Positions 43,257 through 52,096 of a DNA stretch of 64,000 nucleotides are shown here, piece after piece; the stretch's first letter is position 1, and each line of letters starts with the position of its first letter. This stretch comes from Kingella potus (GTDB lineage: Bacteria > Pseudomonadota > Gammaproteobacteria > Burkholderiales > Neisseriaceae): positions 372,001-436,000 of the forward strand of contig NZ_UGJJ01000002.1 in assembly GCF_900451175.1 (NCBI RefSeq), written 5' to 3'. The notes under the pieces are model-generated. The model was not told where the DNA came from and searched no databases. It saw only the letters and a list, made by a program, of their open reading frames with translations. Made by a program: the position numbers and the translations under genes.

Positions 43257-43281
43257 AGGCCGCCTGTTCGCCAGACGACCT
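43257..43281. terminator. Degenerate DUS-like hairpin after the lysis cassette
   Basis: AGGCCGCCTG-TTCG-CCAGACGACCT pairs with G-U wobbles as RNA and sits just after the Rz1 stop. It looks like a mutated DUS hairpin. Confidence 0.5.
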
Positions 43282-43340
43282 GTATTATTTGTCCCTAAAT
43301 TGCCCCTAAATTTTTAACCTATTGAATTATATAGATTTAT

Positions 43341-43425
43341 TGGTGCGGATGGGGAGACTCGAACTCCCACGTTTTGCAACGCCAGAACCTAAATCTGGTG
43401 CGTCTACCAATTTCGCCACATCCGC
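43341..43425 (-). tRNA. tRNA-Leu (anticodon UAG)
   Basis: On the minus strand a complete 85-nt class II tRNA: acceptor GCGGATG paired near the 3' end, anticodon loop TTTAGGT in the stem CCAGA/TCTGG, long variable arm, T loop GTTCGAGTC, encoded CCA. The anticodon TAG reads CUA/CUG-type leucine codons. It lies at the edge of the prophage remnant and is a likely former integration target. Confidence 0.93.
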
Positions 43426-43600
43426 GCGTAAAGCGCCGGATTATACGGCAGCGGGTGGTTTTTGCAAGTGTGTCCGGCGGGTTGTACAATCGCGCCCTTT
43501 CGGAATCCGTTTGCTGCGGATGATATTGCGCGCGTTGCGCGGCGGCCGTCTGAAAAGCGTTTTTTCGGCGGGTGGGGATGTTGGTTAGGAAAGAAGGTTT

Positions 43601-44242
43601 ATGTCGGATTTGCTGGTGCGGGATTATCTGCAAACCCAGGGTTTGAAGCTGTCTGCCGATGATGTCCGTGTGGCGTATCTGGCGGCGGAGGCGGTGGTAA
43701 ACATGGGGCAGGCGGAGATTGACCGCAGTGTGTTGTGGAACGGGGAGGCTGCCGCCTTGCTGCCTCGAAACGGGGATACGGAAGCTGTGCTACGGCAGGT
43801 GTTTATGGCTTTGGATTCGGTGTATTCGCGTTCGGATGTCCGCTCGGCGGCGGTGTATGCGCTGCTGCCGCAGCAGGTGTTGCTGTGTCTGTCGGCGCAG
43901 GGGCGGCCGGTTGCGGAGGTGTTGTCTTTGGACGCGGAAACGGAGCGGCGGCATTTGGCGTGCCGTTCGGCGGGGAGCGGCTGGCTGAATCTGGCCGGCG
44001 ATGTGCCGCGCTGGTTGGAAAACGGTGATTTGGCCGGAGCGGAACATGCGGATTCGGGCAGTCAGGCGGCTTTGCCGGTGTGTTCGCCGAGCGGGCGCGT
44101 GCTGGGTGTGGTGTATGTCGAGTCGGCGGAGAAAAACGCGTTTGGTGAAGATGTGCTGGCGCAGTGGGTGGCTCTGGCTTTGGCTTTGGCCGCGCCGCTG
44201 CGGGTGTTGGCTGGCGATGCGGGGGAGGCGGAGGATGAGTAA
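43601..44242 (+). CDS. GAF-domain protein
   Basis: A 213-residue cytoplasmic protein. Its C-terminal ~110 residues fit a GAF-type sensor fold (PRWLENGD, ALPVCSPSGRVLGVVYVES, FGEDVLAQWVALALALAAPL). The N-terminal half is helical and unrecognised. It overlaps ribA by 8 bases, so the two are translationally linked; the ligand is unknown. Confidence 0.72.
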   Translation: MSDLLVRDYLQTQGLKLSADDVRVAYLAAEAVVNMGQAEIDRSVLWNGEAAALLPRNGDTEAVLRQVFMALDSVYSRSDVRSAAVYALLPQQVLLCLSAQGRPVAEVLSLDAETERRHLACRSAGSGWLNLAGDVPRWLENGDLAGAEHADSGSQAALPVCSPSGRVLGVVYVESAEKNAFGEDVLAQWVALALALAAPLRVLAGDAGEAEDE

Positions 44243-44819
44243 GCTGAAATTCGTTGCGTCCTGCCGCCTGCCGACCGAATGGGGTGTGTTTGCGCTGCAC
44301 GGTTTTGAAGAGGAAAACGGGCAGGATCATGCCGCGCTGACGATGGGGGATGTTTCAGACGGCCTGCCGGTGCTGGCGCGGGTGCATTCGGAATGTCTGA
44401 CGGGCGACGCGCTGTTTTCGCGCAAATGCGACTGCGGACCGCAGCTTGAAGCGGCAATGCGGGCGGTGCAGGGCGAGGGGCGGGGCTGTATCGCCTATCT
44501 GCGTCAGGAGGGGCGGGGCATCGGTTTGATCAATAAAATCCGTGCTTATGCTTTGCAGGACGGGGGGTTGGATACGGTGGAGGCCAATCTCGCCCTCGGC
44601 CTGCCGGTGGATGCGCGGGATTTTGGTTTGGCGCAGCAGATTTTCGCCCATTTGGGCATCCGTTCGCTGCGCCTGCTGACCAATAACCCCGACAAGGTGG
44701 CAACGCTGGAACGTGCGGGCATTGCGGTGGCCGAACGTGTGCCGCTGCATGTGGGGGAAAACGCGGAAAACGTACATTATTTGAAAACCAAGGCCGAGAA
44801 GCTGGGGCATTTGTTTTGA
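44235..44819 (+). CDS. ribA: GTP cyclohydrolase II
   Basis: A 194-residue zinc enzyme opening riboflavin synthesis from GTP. The zinc ligands are C54, C65 and C67 (HSECLTGDALFSRKCDCG), followed by LRQEGRGIGLINKIRAYALQD and LLTNNPDKV. It is the stand-alone form without a DHBP synthase domain. A DUS at 44352 encodes part of VSDGLPVL. It starts inside the GAF gene. Confidence 0.95.
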   Translation: MSKLKFVASCRLPTEWGVFALHGFEEENGQDHAALTMGDVSDGLPVLARVHSECLTGDALFSRKCDCGPQLEAAMRAVQGEGRGCIAYLRQEGRGIGLINKIRAYALQDGGLDTVEANLALGLPVDARDFGLAQQIFAHLGIRSLRLLTNNPDKVATLERAGIAVAERVPLHVGENAENVHYLKTKAEKLGHLF

Positions 44820-45018
44820 AACGTATGGCGGGCGGGATAAAAAATCCACGGCCTTGCCGCCTTGTCTCTTTTCTATTTTGTTCCGCTATATTTAAAGTTG
44901 CTCCCGCCCGTGCGGGGGGTATGTTTCCGAAAAATGGGTTTTCTCTGCCGCAGCGGGGTTTTCAGACGGCCTCAAAGGCTTTATGCGGCATCCGCAACAA
45001 ACAGAAAGGAAAAACAGA

Positions 45019-45249
45019 ATGGGCATGTTGCTTCTTACCCTGGCGGTTTGCGCCGTTGCCGTGCTGCATCTGCACACCTGTTTCAGCGAGGCGGTGCATC
45101 TGAACCGCTGGCCGGGCTGGCAGATTATCCTGATGTTCGCGCTGACGGGTACGCTGTTTGTCTATTTCATCAGCCGCACCGCGTTGCTCAAAGGCGCGGC
45201 GCAGCTTGTACTGATTGCGGGCGGTCTTGCCGCCGCCGCATATTTGTGA
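45019..45249 (+). CDS. Small inner-membrane protein
   Basis: A 76-residue protein with three predicted helices (LLLTLAVCAVAVLHLH, IILMFALTGTLFVYFI, AAQLVLIAGGLAAAAYL) and a short HLNRWPGW loop. I do not recognise it. Its TGA stop provides the first A of the AG-DUS that begins the downstream hairpin. Confidence 0.6.
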   Translation: MGMLLLTLAVCAVAVLHLHTCFSEAVHLNRWPGWQIILMFALTGTLFVYFISRTALLKGAAQLVLIAGGLAAAAYL

Positions 45250-45289
45250 GGCCGTCTGAAAACGGGTTTTGCCGCTTTTCAGACGGCCT
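45249..45289. terminator. DUS hairpin overlapping a stop codon
   Basis: AG-DUS inverted pair; the A of the first arm is the last base of the preceding TGA stop. Confidence 0.8.
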
Positions 45290-45327
45290 GCATGATGTAA
45301 GACGTATTCATATTGAAAGACCAAGCG

Positions 45328-46017
45328 ATGACCGCCTTCCATAACTTTCCCACTCCCGAAGCCGCCGCCCGCGCCCTTGCCGATACCGTGGCGCGGGACT
45401 TGCGCACCGTGCTGGCGCAAAAGGGCGATGCCGTGCTGGCCGTGTCGGGCGGACGCTCGCCCGTATTGTTTTTCCAAGCCCTGTCGCAGGAAGATTTGGA
45501 TTGGGCGCAGGTGTCCGTAACCCTGGCCGACGAGCGCATCGTCCCCACCAACCATCCCGACAGCAACACCCGCCTCGTGCGCGGACACCTGCTGCAACAC
45601 CGCGCAGCGGCGGCGCAATGGCTGCCCTTGGTTGAAGACGGCGGCAGCGTGCCGCCGCCGGAAGAAGCCGTGCGGATTGCGCTTGCACGCTACCGGCCGG
45701 CCGACGTGCTGGTGCTGGGCATGGGCAACGACGGCCACACCGCTTCGCTGTTTCCCGACGCGCCGCAGCTTTCAGACGGCCTCTCGCCCGATTATCCGCA
45801 GCCGCTGCTGCACGTTTCCCCGCCTGCCGCGCCGCACGAGCGCATTTCCCTGACGCTGGCTGCCGCCGCCCGCGTGCCGCACGTTTATCTCGCCGTTGGC
45901 GGAGAAGAAAAACGCCGCATACTCGAACAAGCCCTTGCCGCACCCGCGCAATACCCCGTCGGAAGGATGATTGCGGCGGCACAAAGGGCGGCGGTATATT
46001 GCAGCCGCACAGCCTAG
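45328..46017 (+). CDS. pgl: 6-phosphogluconolactonase
   Basis: A 229-residue lactonase of the oxidative pentose phosphate / Entner-Doudoroff route. Typical segments are VSGGRSPVLFFQAL, LADERIVPTNHPDSNTRLVR, and VLGMGNDGHTASLFPDAP. The ATG at 45328 is used; a TTG 15 bases upstream is in frame. A DUS at 45773 encodes LSDGLSPD. It is followed by hexR, as in other Neisseria sugar clusters, but zwf and glk are not here. Confidence 0.93.
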   Translation: MTAFHNFPTPEAAARALADTVARDLRTVLAQKGDAVLAVSGGRSPVLFFQALSQEDLDWAQVSVTLADERIVPTNHPDSNTRLVRGHLLQHRAAAAQWLPLVEDGGSVPPPEEAVRIALARYRPADVLVLGMGNDGHTASLFPDAPQLSDGLSPDYPQPLLHVSPPAAPHERISLTLAAAARVPHVYLAVGGEEKRRILEQALAAPAQYPVGRMIAAAQRAAVYCSRTA

Positions 46018-46125
46018 GCAGATACGCCTTGCCGAACGGCTGCCCGCCGCCCGTTTTCAGACGGCCTCTTTACACAGGCCGTCTGAAAACATGAAAACAA
46101 AACAATACGAATAAAGGAGACAACC

Positions 46126-46971
46126 GTGTTAAACCGCATCAGCGAATCGCTGGACCAACTGTCCGCCGCCGAACGCAAAGTAGGCGAGTGCGCCCTTGCC
46201 GACCCCAAATGGTTTGTCCACGCCGCCGTGGCCGACATAGCCGCCCGCTCCTCCGTCAGCCAGCCCACCGTTATCCGCTTCTGCCGCAGCATGGGCTGCA
46301 AAGGGCTGCCCGAATTCAAGCTCGACCTTTCCGCCGATGTCAGCCGCGCCGGTATGCCCTTCGTCCACGAGCAGCTCAACGAAAGCGACGACATGGCCGC
46401 CGTGATGGAAAAAGTGCTCGGCAACACCGCCGCCGCCATCCTCGGCGCACGCCGCTTTCTCGACGAGGCCGCCCTCGAAAAAGCCGTGTCCCTGCTCTGC
46501 GGCGCGCGCCGTATCGAGTTTTACGGCATGGGCAACTCCGGCATCGTCGCCCAAGACGCGCAGCACAAATTCTTTCGCTTCGGCATTTCCACCGTCGCCT
46601 ACTCCGACCTCCACATCCAACTGATGGCCGCCGCCGTATTGAGTCCGCAGGATGCCATCGTCGTCATTTCCAAATCCGGCACACCCTCCGGCCTGCTCGA
46701 AGTGGCGGCGGCGGCCAAAGAAAACGGCGCGGCGGTAGTCGCCGTTACCCGCGCCGGCTCCCCGCTGGCGGAGCTTGCCGACTGCGTGCTCAACGTATTC
46801 ACCCAGGAAGACAGCGAACGCTACACCCCCATGATCTCCCGCCTGCTGCAACTGACCGTTATCGACATCCTCGCCATCGGCCTCGCCCTGCGCCTGGGCG
46901 AAACCGCCAGCCTGCAACTGGCCAAAGGCAAACAAACCCTCCGCACCCGCCTGCCCGCCGCCGGCCATTGA
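46126..46971 (+). CDS. hexR: HexR/RpiR-family transcriptional regulator
   Basis: A 281-residue regulator: N-terminal RpiR helix-turn-helix (AAVADIAARSSVSQPTVIRFCRSMG, about residues 33-57) and a C-terminal SIS sugar-phosphate domain (YGMGNSGIVAQDAQHKF, VVISKSGTPSGLLEVAAAAK). HexR controls central carbon genes in response to 2-keto-3-deoxy-6-phosphogluconate. It starts with GTG at 46126 behind AAAGGAGAC. Its neighbour pgl is a typical target pathway member. Confidence 0.9.
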   Translation: MLNRISESLDQLSAAERKVGECALADPKWFVHAAVADIAARSSVSQPTVIRFCRSMGCKGLPEFKLDLSADVSRAGMPFVHEQLNESDDMAAVMEKVLGNTAAAILGARRFLDEAALEKAVSLLCGARRIEFYGMGNSGIVAQDAQHKFFRFGISTVAYSDLHIQLMAAAVLSPQDAIVVISKSGTPSGLLEVAAAAKENGAAVVAVTRAGSPLAELADCVLNVFTQEDSERYTPMISRLLQLTVIDILAIGLALRLGETASLQLAKGKQTLRTRLPAAGH

Positions 46972-46995
46972 GCCGCCGCAGCATCAGGAAAAAAG

Positions 46996-47349
46996 ATGGC
47001 TTACAGCGAAACACTGGCGCAGGAAGTCCGCAAATTGCTGGCACAGAAGCTGCCGCCGGAAGTTTTAGCCGCCGAGCTTGAAGAAAAGAAAATGTTTGGC
47101 GGACTGGCGTTCATGATTCGCGGAAAAATGGCGGTCTGTATCGGCGACGAAGCCGGAGCGGAAGTGATGGTCGTCATCGGACAGGATTTGCAGCAGCAGG
47201 CCATGCCGAGGACCGGCGCGAAAACCACAGTCATGCGCGGCAGACCCTATCGGGGCTATATCGATTTGGATCACGAAGGACAGAAAGAATTGTCTTACTG
47301 GCTGGATTTGGCCTTGGAATATAACCGGACACAGGCCGGCAAGCATTAA
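46996..47349 (+). CDS. TfoX N-terminal domain protein
   Basis: A 117-residue protein with the TfoX_N fold (EEKKMFGGLAFMIRGKMAVCIGD, near residues 29-50; later GRPYRGYIDLD). Stand-alone TfoX_N proteins lack the C-terminal domain of the competence regulator TfoX, and their function is unclear. It is 25 bases after hexR on the same strand. Confidence 0.8.
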   Translation: MAYSETLAQEVRKLLAQKLPPEVLAAELEEKKMFGGLAFMIRGKMAVCIGDEAGAEVMVVIGQDLQQQAMPRTGAKTTVMRGRPYRGYIDLDHEGQKELSYWLDLALEYNRTQAGKH

Positions 47350-47403
47350 AGCCCGCCATCGGATACGGCGGCAGGCGCATTCACACCCGTCAAAGGAACA
47401 CCC

Positions 47404-48093
47404 ATGAAAACACTCGCCGTACTCACCGGAGCGGGCATCAGCGCGGAAAGCGGCCTGCAAACCTTCCGCGACGGCGACGGCCTGTGGGAGGGATACCGCA
47501 TCGAAGACGTATGCACGCCCGAGGCTTTCGAGCGCAACCCGCAGGCCGTTATCGCCTTTTACAACGCCCGCCGCCGCGCCGCCGCTGCCGCCCTGCCCAA
47601 TGCCGCCCACAAGGCACTGGCGGATTTGGAACGGCATTACCGCGTGGACATCATCACACAAAACGTCGACGACCTGCACGAACGCGCCGGCAGCAGCAGC
47701 GTGCTGCACCTGCACGGCGAGCTGGGCAAGCTGCGCAGCACGGCGGACGACACCGACATCATCCCCTGGCAGGGCGACCAAACCGCTGCCGACTGCGACC
47801 GCTACGGCAACCGCCTGCGCCCGCACATCGTCTGGTTCGGCGAAGACGTGCCGCTGATGGATGAGGCGGTGCGGCTGGTGTCCGCCGCCGACATCGTGAT
47901 GGTAGTGGGCACCTCCTTGCAGGTTTATCCCGCCGCCTCGCTGCTGCACTATGCCCGCGCCGATGCGCCGCTGTATCTGGTCGATCCCAAACCCAATATC
48001 ACCACCGCGCGTGTCGAAGTGCTGGCAAAAAAAGCCGCCGAAGGCGTGCCGCAGCTCGCGGCGGATCTGGCCGTCGCGGCACGGCGCGGCTGA
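47404..48093 (+). CDS. NAD-dependent sirtuin deacylase lacking zinc cysteines
   Basis: A 229-residue Sir2-family enzyme. The NAD site GAGISAESG (9-17), TQNVDDLH (85-92), catalytic H104 in LHLHGEL, and VVGTSLQVYPAA are intact. A Y53-x-x-R56 pair (FYNARRR) matches the acyl-binding motif of SIRT5-type desuccinylases. The four-cysteine zinc ribbon of most sirtuins is absent: the region from 105 to 145 has only C131. This zinc-less type occurs also in Bacteroidetes (family knowledge). It is downstream of the TfoX_N gene. Confidence 0.88.
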   Translation: MKTLAVLTGAGISAESGLQTFRDGDGLWEGYRIEDVCTPEAFERNPQAVIAFYNARRRAAAAALPNAAHKALADLERHYRVDIITQNVDDLHERAGSSSVLHLHGELGKLRSTADDTDIIPWQGDQTAADCDRYGNRLRPHIVWFGEDVPLMDEAVRLVSAADIVMVVGTSLQVYPAASLLHYARADAPLYLVDPKPNITTARVEVLAKKAAEGVPQLAADLAVAARRG

Positions 48094-48776
48094 CTGCGCC
48101 GCAGCACAAACAAGAGAGGCCGTCTGAAAACCGGAAACAGGTTTTCAGACGGCCTCTTTTCCGTTTGCCCCGCCGAATCCGTGCAGGGTGTGCCGCCAGA
48201 AGGCAATGCGCGCGTTCCGCAGACATATTGTTACCCTTGTGGTGCTTGGCGGCGGATGTCCGGTAGGGTGTGTCGCGCAGCGATGCACGCGTTCCATCCA
48301 AAGTGAAAAAACGGTCTGCAAGTTGCAAACGGTATTTCGGACACGCCGCGTACGTGTTTTCAGACGGCCTCTCCCCTGTTTTCCAACCGCTGCAAGCGCG
48401 TGCGTCGTCTTGGGACGACACACCCTGCATAACGGCGGAGGCCGTCTGAAAAAGCGCGATGTTGCATTTTCAGACGGCCTCTGTGTTTGCGGCGAAACAA
48501 GTCAAAAGCATCCGTTCGGCCGTCTGCATAACAGGCAGGGTGTGTCGTCCCAAGACGACGCACGCGCCGCCGCCGCGCAAAAGCTGTTTGAACATTTGTG
48601 CAAACGGTGTTTCGGATGCGCCGAATCTGTTTTTCAGACGGCCTGGTTTGTCCGTTGTTTAATCCGCTGCGTAAATAGCCGTAACCGTGCGTCGCCGTGC
48701 GACACACCCTACATAACGGCAGAGGCCGTCTGAAAACCGCAAAACGGGTTTTCAGACGGCCTCGGAGCGTTTTGCC
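48094..48776. repeat. Gene-free repeat field with five hairpin repeats and DUS pairs
   Basis: DUS pairs lie at about 48117-48157, 48440-48481 and 48723-48763, with singles near 48357 and 48640. TAGGGTGTG-type hairpin halves lie at about 48183-48215, 48263-48296, 48400-48428, 48536-48570 and 48687-48717. Two of them share the longer stem GTCGTC/GACGAC. No gene is supported. Confidence 0.8.
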
Positions 48777-49742
48777 TTACAGCCTTACTTCCACATACGC
48801 GCTTTCGTGGAGCTGTTGCAGAAGCTGGGCGGAGGCGGCTTCGGCTTTCTGGCGCATGATGTACTGGCGCAGGGCGTTGCGTTGCCGTTCTTCGGGCGTG
48901 CCGGCTTCGCGGGTGTCGGTAAGCTGGATCAGGTGCCAGCCGAACTGGGATTTGACGGGGCGGCTGATTTGGCCTTTTTTCAGTTTTTTCACCGCTTCTT
49001 CAAATTCGGGCACCATCACGCCTTCGCCGAACCAGCCCAAGTCGCCGCCTTGTGCCGCGCTGGTGTCCTGCGAATATTGTTTGGCCAGGTCGCCGAAGTC
49101 GCGTCCGGCTTTGGCCTGGTTTTGGATTTTGCGGATGACGGCTTCGGCTGCGGTGGCGGCATTGTCTTTTTCGGCTTTGATGAGGATGTGGCGGGCGCGG
49201 TATTGGCGTACGGGTTCGCCTGCGGGCAGGGCGATGCCCTGCTGTTTGGCGCGGGCGAGGGCGGCATCGATTTCTTCGTCGCTGACGCGGGCTTGTTGGA
49301 GGACGGCCTGCTGGCGGACTTTTTCGGCGATGATGCCTTCGGCGGTGTCTTTGCGCAGGGCGGCGCGGCTGATGCCGTTTTTGGCGGACTGGGCGTAGAG
49401 GTTTTCGACGGTGGTGTGCCTTTGTGCGGCGGCTTGGGCGAGGGCTTCGTCGGTTTCGGCTTCGGTGGCGGTGATGCCGCGCCGTTTGCCGGCCTGGACG
49501 ACGAGGGCGCGGTTGACGAGCTGGGAGAGGACGTGGCTGCGCAGTTCGTTTTCAGACGGCCTTTGCGCGGCGGGCAGGCTTTGTCTGGCGGCTGCGGCCG
49601 CGCTGTCGAGCTGGCGCATGGTGATGACTGCGTCTCCGGCAACGGCGGCAATGCCGTCTACGGGGCGGATGTCGGCGGCAAAGGCCGTCTGAAAGGCGGC
49701 GGCGGTAAGGGCGGCCGCGAGGGTCAGGGTGTGTTTTTTCAT
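48777..49742 (-). CDS. surA: Periplasmic peptidyl-prolyl isomerase (SurA-like)
   Basis: A 321-residue periplasmic chaperone with a signal peptide (MKKHTLTLAAALTAAAFQTAFA), an N-terminal SurA-type helical domain, and one parvulin domain (RARHILIKAEKDNA through SQFGWHLIQLTDTREA). It is shorter than E. coli SurA, which has two parvulin domains. Its ATG overlaps the lptD stop (ATGA at 49742-49739), which fits a chaperone made together with its outer-membrane client. DUS copies encode AAFQTAFA in the signal peptide and RPSENELRS. Confidence 0.9.
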   Translation of the reverse strand: MKKHTLTLAAALTAAAFQTAFAADIRPVDGIAAVAGDAVITMRQLDSAAAAARQSLPAAQRPSENELRSHVLSQLVNRALVVQAGKRRGITATEAETDEALAQAAAQRHTTVENLYAQSAKNGISRAALRKDTAEGIIAEKVRQQAVLQQARVSDEEIDAALARAKQQGIALPAGEPVRQYRARHILIKAEKDNAATAAEAVIRKIQNQAKAGRDFGDLAKQYSQDTSAAQGGDLGWFGEGVMVPEFEEAVKKLKKGQISRPVKSQFGWHLIQLTDTREAGTPEERQRNALRQYIMRQKAEAASAQLLQQLHESAYVEVRL

Positions 49743-52072
49743 TTTACTACCTCGTTGGTTTTGATGTAGCCGGGGATGGCGGGGCGCAGGGTTTCGTCGG
49801 CTTTGTTGCCGATGTTGCTCAGGCTTTTGAGTTGCAGGGTGAAGAAGAAGGCGTTTTTGTAGTCGGGCTTGTCGCGTTCGGTGTTCCAGCCGGTTACGTA
49901 GCGTTGGGCGGCCGCGCTGACGCTCCAGCAGCCGCAGGCGTTTTTGTATTCGAGTCCGGCGAGGATGTCGAGGGGGCGGCCGATGTCGAGGGCGTGGTTG
50001 TAGCGGGCGAGGCCGTAGAGGTTGGGGGTTATCGGCCATTGCGCGCCGAAGTCGATCTGGTTGATTTTGTCGCGCAGGTAGAGGCCGTTGTCTTGCAGGT
50101 AGATGGCTTTGTCGCGGCCGTAGCGGTAGCGCAGGCTGAGGGCTTTGCCGTCTTCGGGGCGGTAGCGGATGCCGGCGGCGATGTTTTCGAAGCGGGAGCG
50201 GTTTTCGTTGAAATGGACGGTGGTGTAGGCGTTGATGCTGCGGCTGACTTCTCCGTCGGCAAAGGCAATCCAGTCGGAACGGGTACGTTTGCCGGTTTTG
50301 ACGCTGCCGTCGGGCAGGACGTTGTCGTCTTTGAAGTAAAACTTCTGGCCTATGCCGGCACGCAGGCGTTCGGCTCCGTTTTCGCGGTCGAGATAGCGGG
50401 TTTGCAGGGCGGCGGTAAGGCTGTTGGCGGAGTTGATGCGGTCTTGTCCGGAATAGAGGTTTTCGCGGAAGAGCTGTCCGTAGCTGAAGCTGTTTTCGGA
50501 GGTGTCGAAGCTGGGCAGGTCGTTTTGCGATTTGGTGGGGATGTAGTTGTAGAAGAGGCGCGGCTCTAAGGTTTGGATGCGGCTGCGGCCGAAGAGGCTG
50601 GTTTCGCGTTCGAAGGTCATGCCTGTGTCGATGTTGGCAATGGGCAGGCTGCGGCTTGCGGTGCGTCCGGGGCGGCCGGCAAAGCTGTCGAGGATGTAGC
50701 GGGTGTAGTGCAGGCCGATTTTGGGGCGGACGTAGCCCCAGCCGTTGCGGAATTCGCGGCTGAGGGAGGGATAGAGGACGAAGCGTTGGCCGGATTGTTT
50801 GCTGTCGTGGGTGAAACGGGTGTATTGGCCGTTGATAGCGAAGAGGTTGCCGGCAAAGTTTTTCTGCCAGTCCGCGCTCAGGCGGGGCAGGATGGCGTAG
50901 GGTTCGTCTTTGTAGCCGTCGGCATTGGCGAGGGTTTGGTATTTCTGTACTTTGAGGTGGGCTTCGAGCCATTCGCCGAGTACGTCGGTTTGGTAGTCCA
51001 GACGGGCTTCGCGGTTGAGGTTGACGTTGCGGGCGATGTCGGCGCGGTCGTAGAAGTCGCGGTAGTAGTCGTTGTCGGAGACTTGGTTGAAGTCGATTTT
51101 TCCGCTCAGGCCTTTGCCGAAGTTTTGGAAGTGCTGCCAGCGGGCGGTGTAGCGGTTGTTGTGGCGGCTGCGGCGGTCGTCGGGCATCCATTTGCCGGAG
51201 ATTTCGCCGTTGTACTGCGGTTGCAGGTAGCGGAATTCGCCGCCGATCTGTACGCCGCGCGCGCTGATGATGCCGGGAGTGAGGGTGGCATCGTAGTTGG
51301 GTGCGAGGTTGAAGTAGTAGGGGGTTTCGATTTCGGTGCCGTCGGAGCCGACTTTGAGGGTGGGGACGAGCAGGCCGCTTTTGCGGTTGCCGTTGAGCGG
51401 GAAGTCGGCCCAGGGGGTGTAGAGGACGGGAACGCCGCGGAAGACTAGCTTGGCGTGTTTGGCCACGCCCACGCCTTTGTCGTAGTCGGCTTCGATGCTT
51501 TGCGCGCTGATATACCAGGATGCGTCGCCCTTTTGACAGGTGTTGAATTCTACGTCTTGGAGCTTGTAGAAATTTTTGTTTTCCAATTCGGCTTTTTCGG
51601 CTACGGCTTGCAGGCGGCGGCCTTCGCGCTCGGCCTCCATGGACACTTTGTCGGCTCTGCCGCTGCCTTCGGTAAGGTTGTATTGGAGCTTGTCGCCGCG
51701 TACGGTGGAGCCGTTGTCGTCGAGGATGAAGCCGCCGCCGGCGCGTACGGTGTCGGTTTTTTGGTCGTAGGAGACTTTTTCGGCGTTGAGGACTTGCCGG
51801 TTGCGTTCGACGATGACACCGCCCTGCGCTTCTACGCCGACGGCGGTTTGGCCGCGCAATTCGTCCGCGCTGACGCGGGTGTAGTCGGGCGGCAGGGTTT
51901 CTTCGCCGCTGCGGAGGACGGGGGCTTCGGGCGCGGGAGCGGTCCGGACGGCACCGTCCGCGCCGCATTTGGGGCAGGTGCTGCCCAGGCGCGCGTCTTG
52001 TGCGGATGCGGCCGAGGCAAGTGCCGCGCCGACGGCGAAGGCCAGCGGCCTGGCTAGAAACGAATGTGCCAA
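49739..52072 (-). CDS. lptD: LPS-assembly outer membrane protein LptD
   Basis: A 777-residue outer-membrane protein that inserts lipooligosaccharide into the outer leaflet with LptE. Signal peptide with cleavage after SAASA (24). C33 and C36 (STCPKC) open the mature part, an OstA-like N-terminal domain follows (VERNRQVLNAEKVSYDQKTD), then a ~500-residue beta-barrel ending GYIKTNEVVK. The later cysteines (FNTCQK, NACGCWS) fit the inter-domain disulfides known from E. coli. Divergent from amgK across a 70-base gap containing a long palindrome. Confidence 0.95.
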   Translation of the reverse strand: MAHSFLARPLAFAVGAALASAASAQDARLGSTCPKCGADGAVRTAPAPEAPVLRSGEETLPPDYTRVSADELRGQTAVGVEAQGGVIVERNRQVLNAEKVSYDQKTDTVRAGGGFILDDNGSTVRGDKLQYNLTEGSGRADKVSMEAEREGRRLQAVAEKAELENKNFYKLQDVEFNTCQKGDASWYISAQSIEADYDKGVGVAKHAKLVFRGVPVLYTPWADFPLNGNRKSGLLVPTLKVGSDGTEIETPYYFNLAPNYDATLTPGIISARGVQIGGEFRYLQPQYNGEISGKWMPDDRRSRHNNRYTARWQHFQNFGKGLSGKIDFNQVSDNDYYRDFYDRADIARNVNLNREARLDYQTDVLGEWLEAHLKVQKYQTLANADGYKDEPYAILPRLSADWQKNFAGNLFAINGQYTRFTHDSKQSGQRFVLYPSLSREFRNGWGYVRPKIGLHYTRYILDSFAGRPGRTASRSLPIANIDTGMTFERETSLFGRSRIQTLEPRLFYNYIPTKSQNDLPSFDTSENSFSYGQLFRENLYSGQDRINSANSLTAALQTRYLDRENGAERLRAGIGQKFYFKDDNVLPDGSVKTGKRTRSDWIAFADGEVSRSINAYTTVHFNENRSRFENIAAGIRYRPEDGKALSLRYRYGRDKAIYLQDNGLYLRDKINQIDFGAQWPITPNLYGLARYNHALDIGRPLDILAGLEYKNACGCWSVSAAAQRYVTGWNTERDKPDYKNAFFFTLQLKSLSNIGNKADETLRPAIPGYIKTNEVVK

Positions 52073-52096
52073 AGTATCACCCTAAAACGTTTTTTG

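Noticed and set aside
43253..43345. Attachment-site core next to tRNA-Leu
   Set aside because: A short internal repeat (CCTAAATT) is present, but no second copy of the tRNA 3' end was found elsewhere in the window.
48777..51968. A 1063-residue minus-strand frame covering surA and most of lptD
   Set aside because: Only the last 321 codons are surA; the rest is Arg/Pro-rich antisense-style reading of lptD in another frame.
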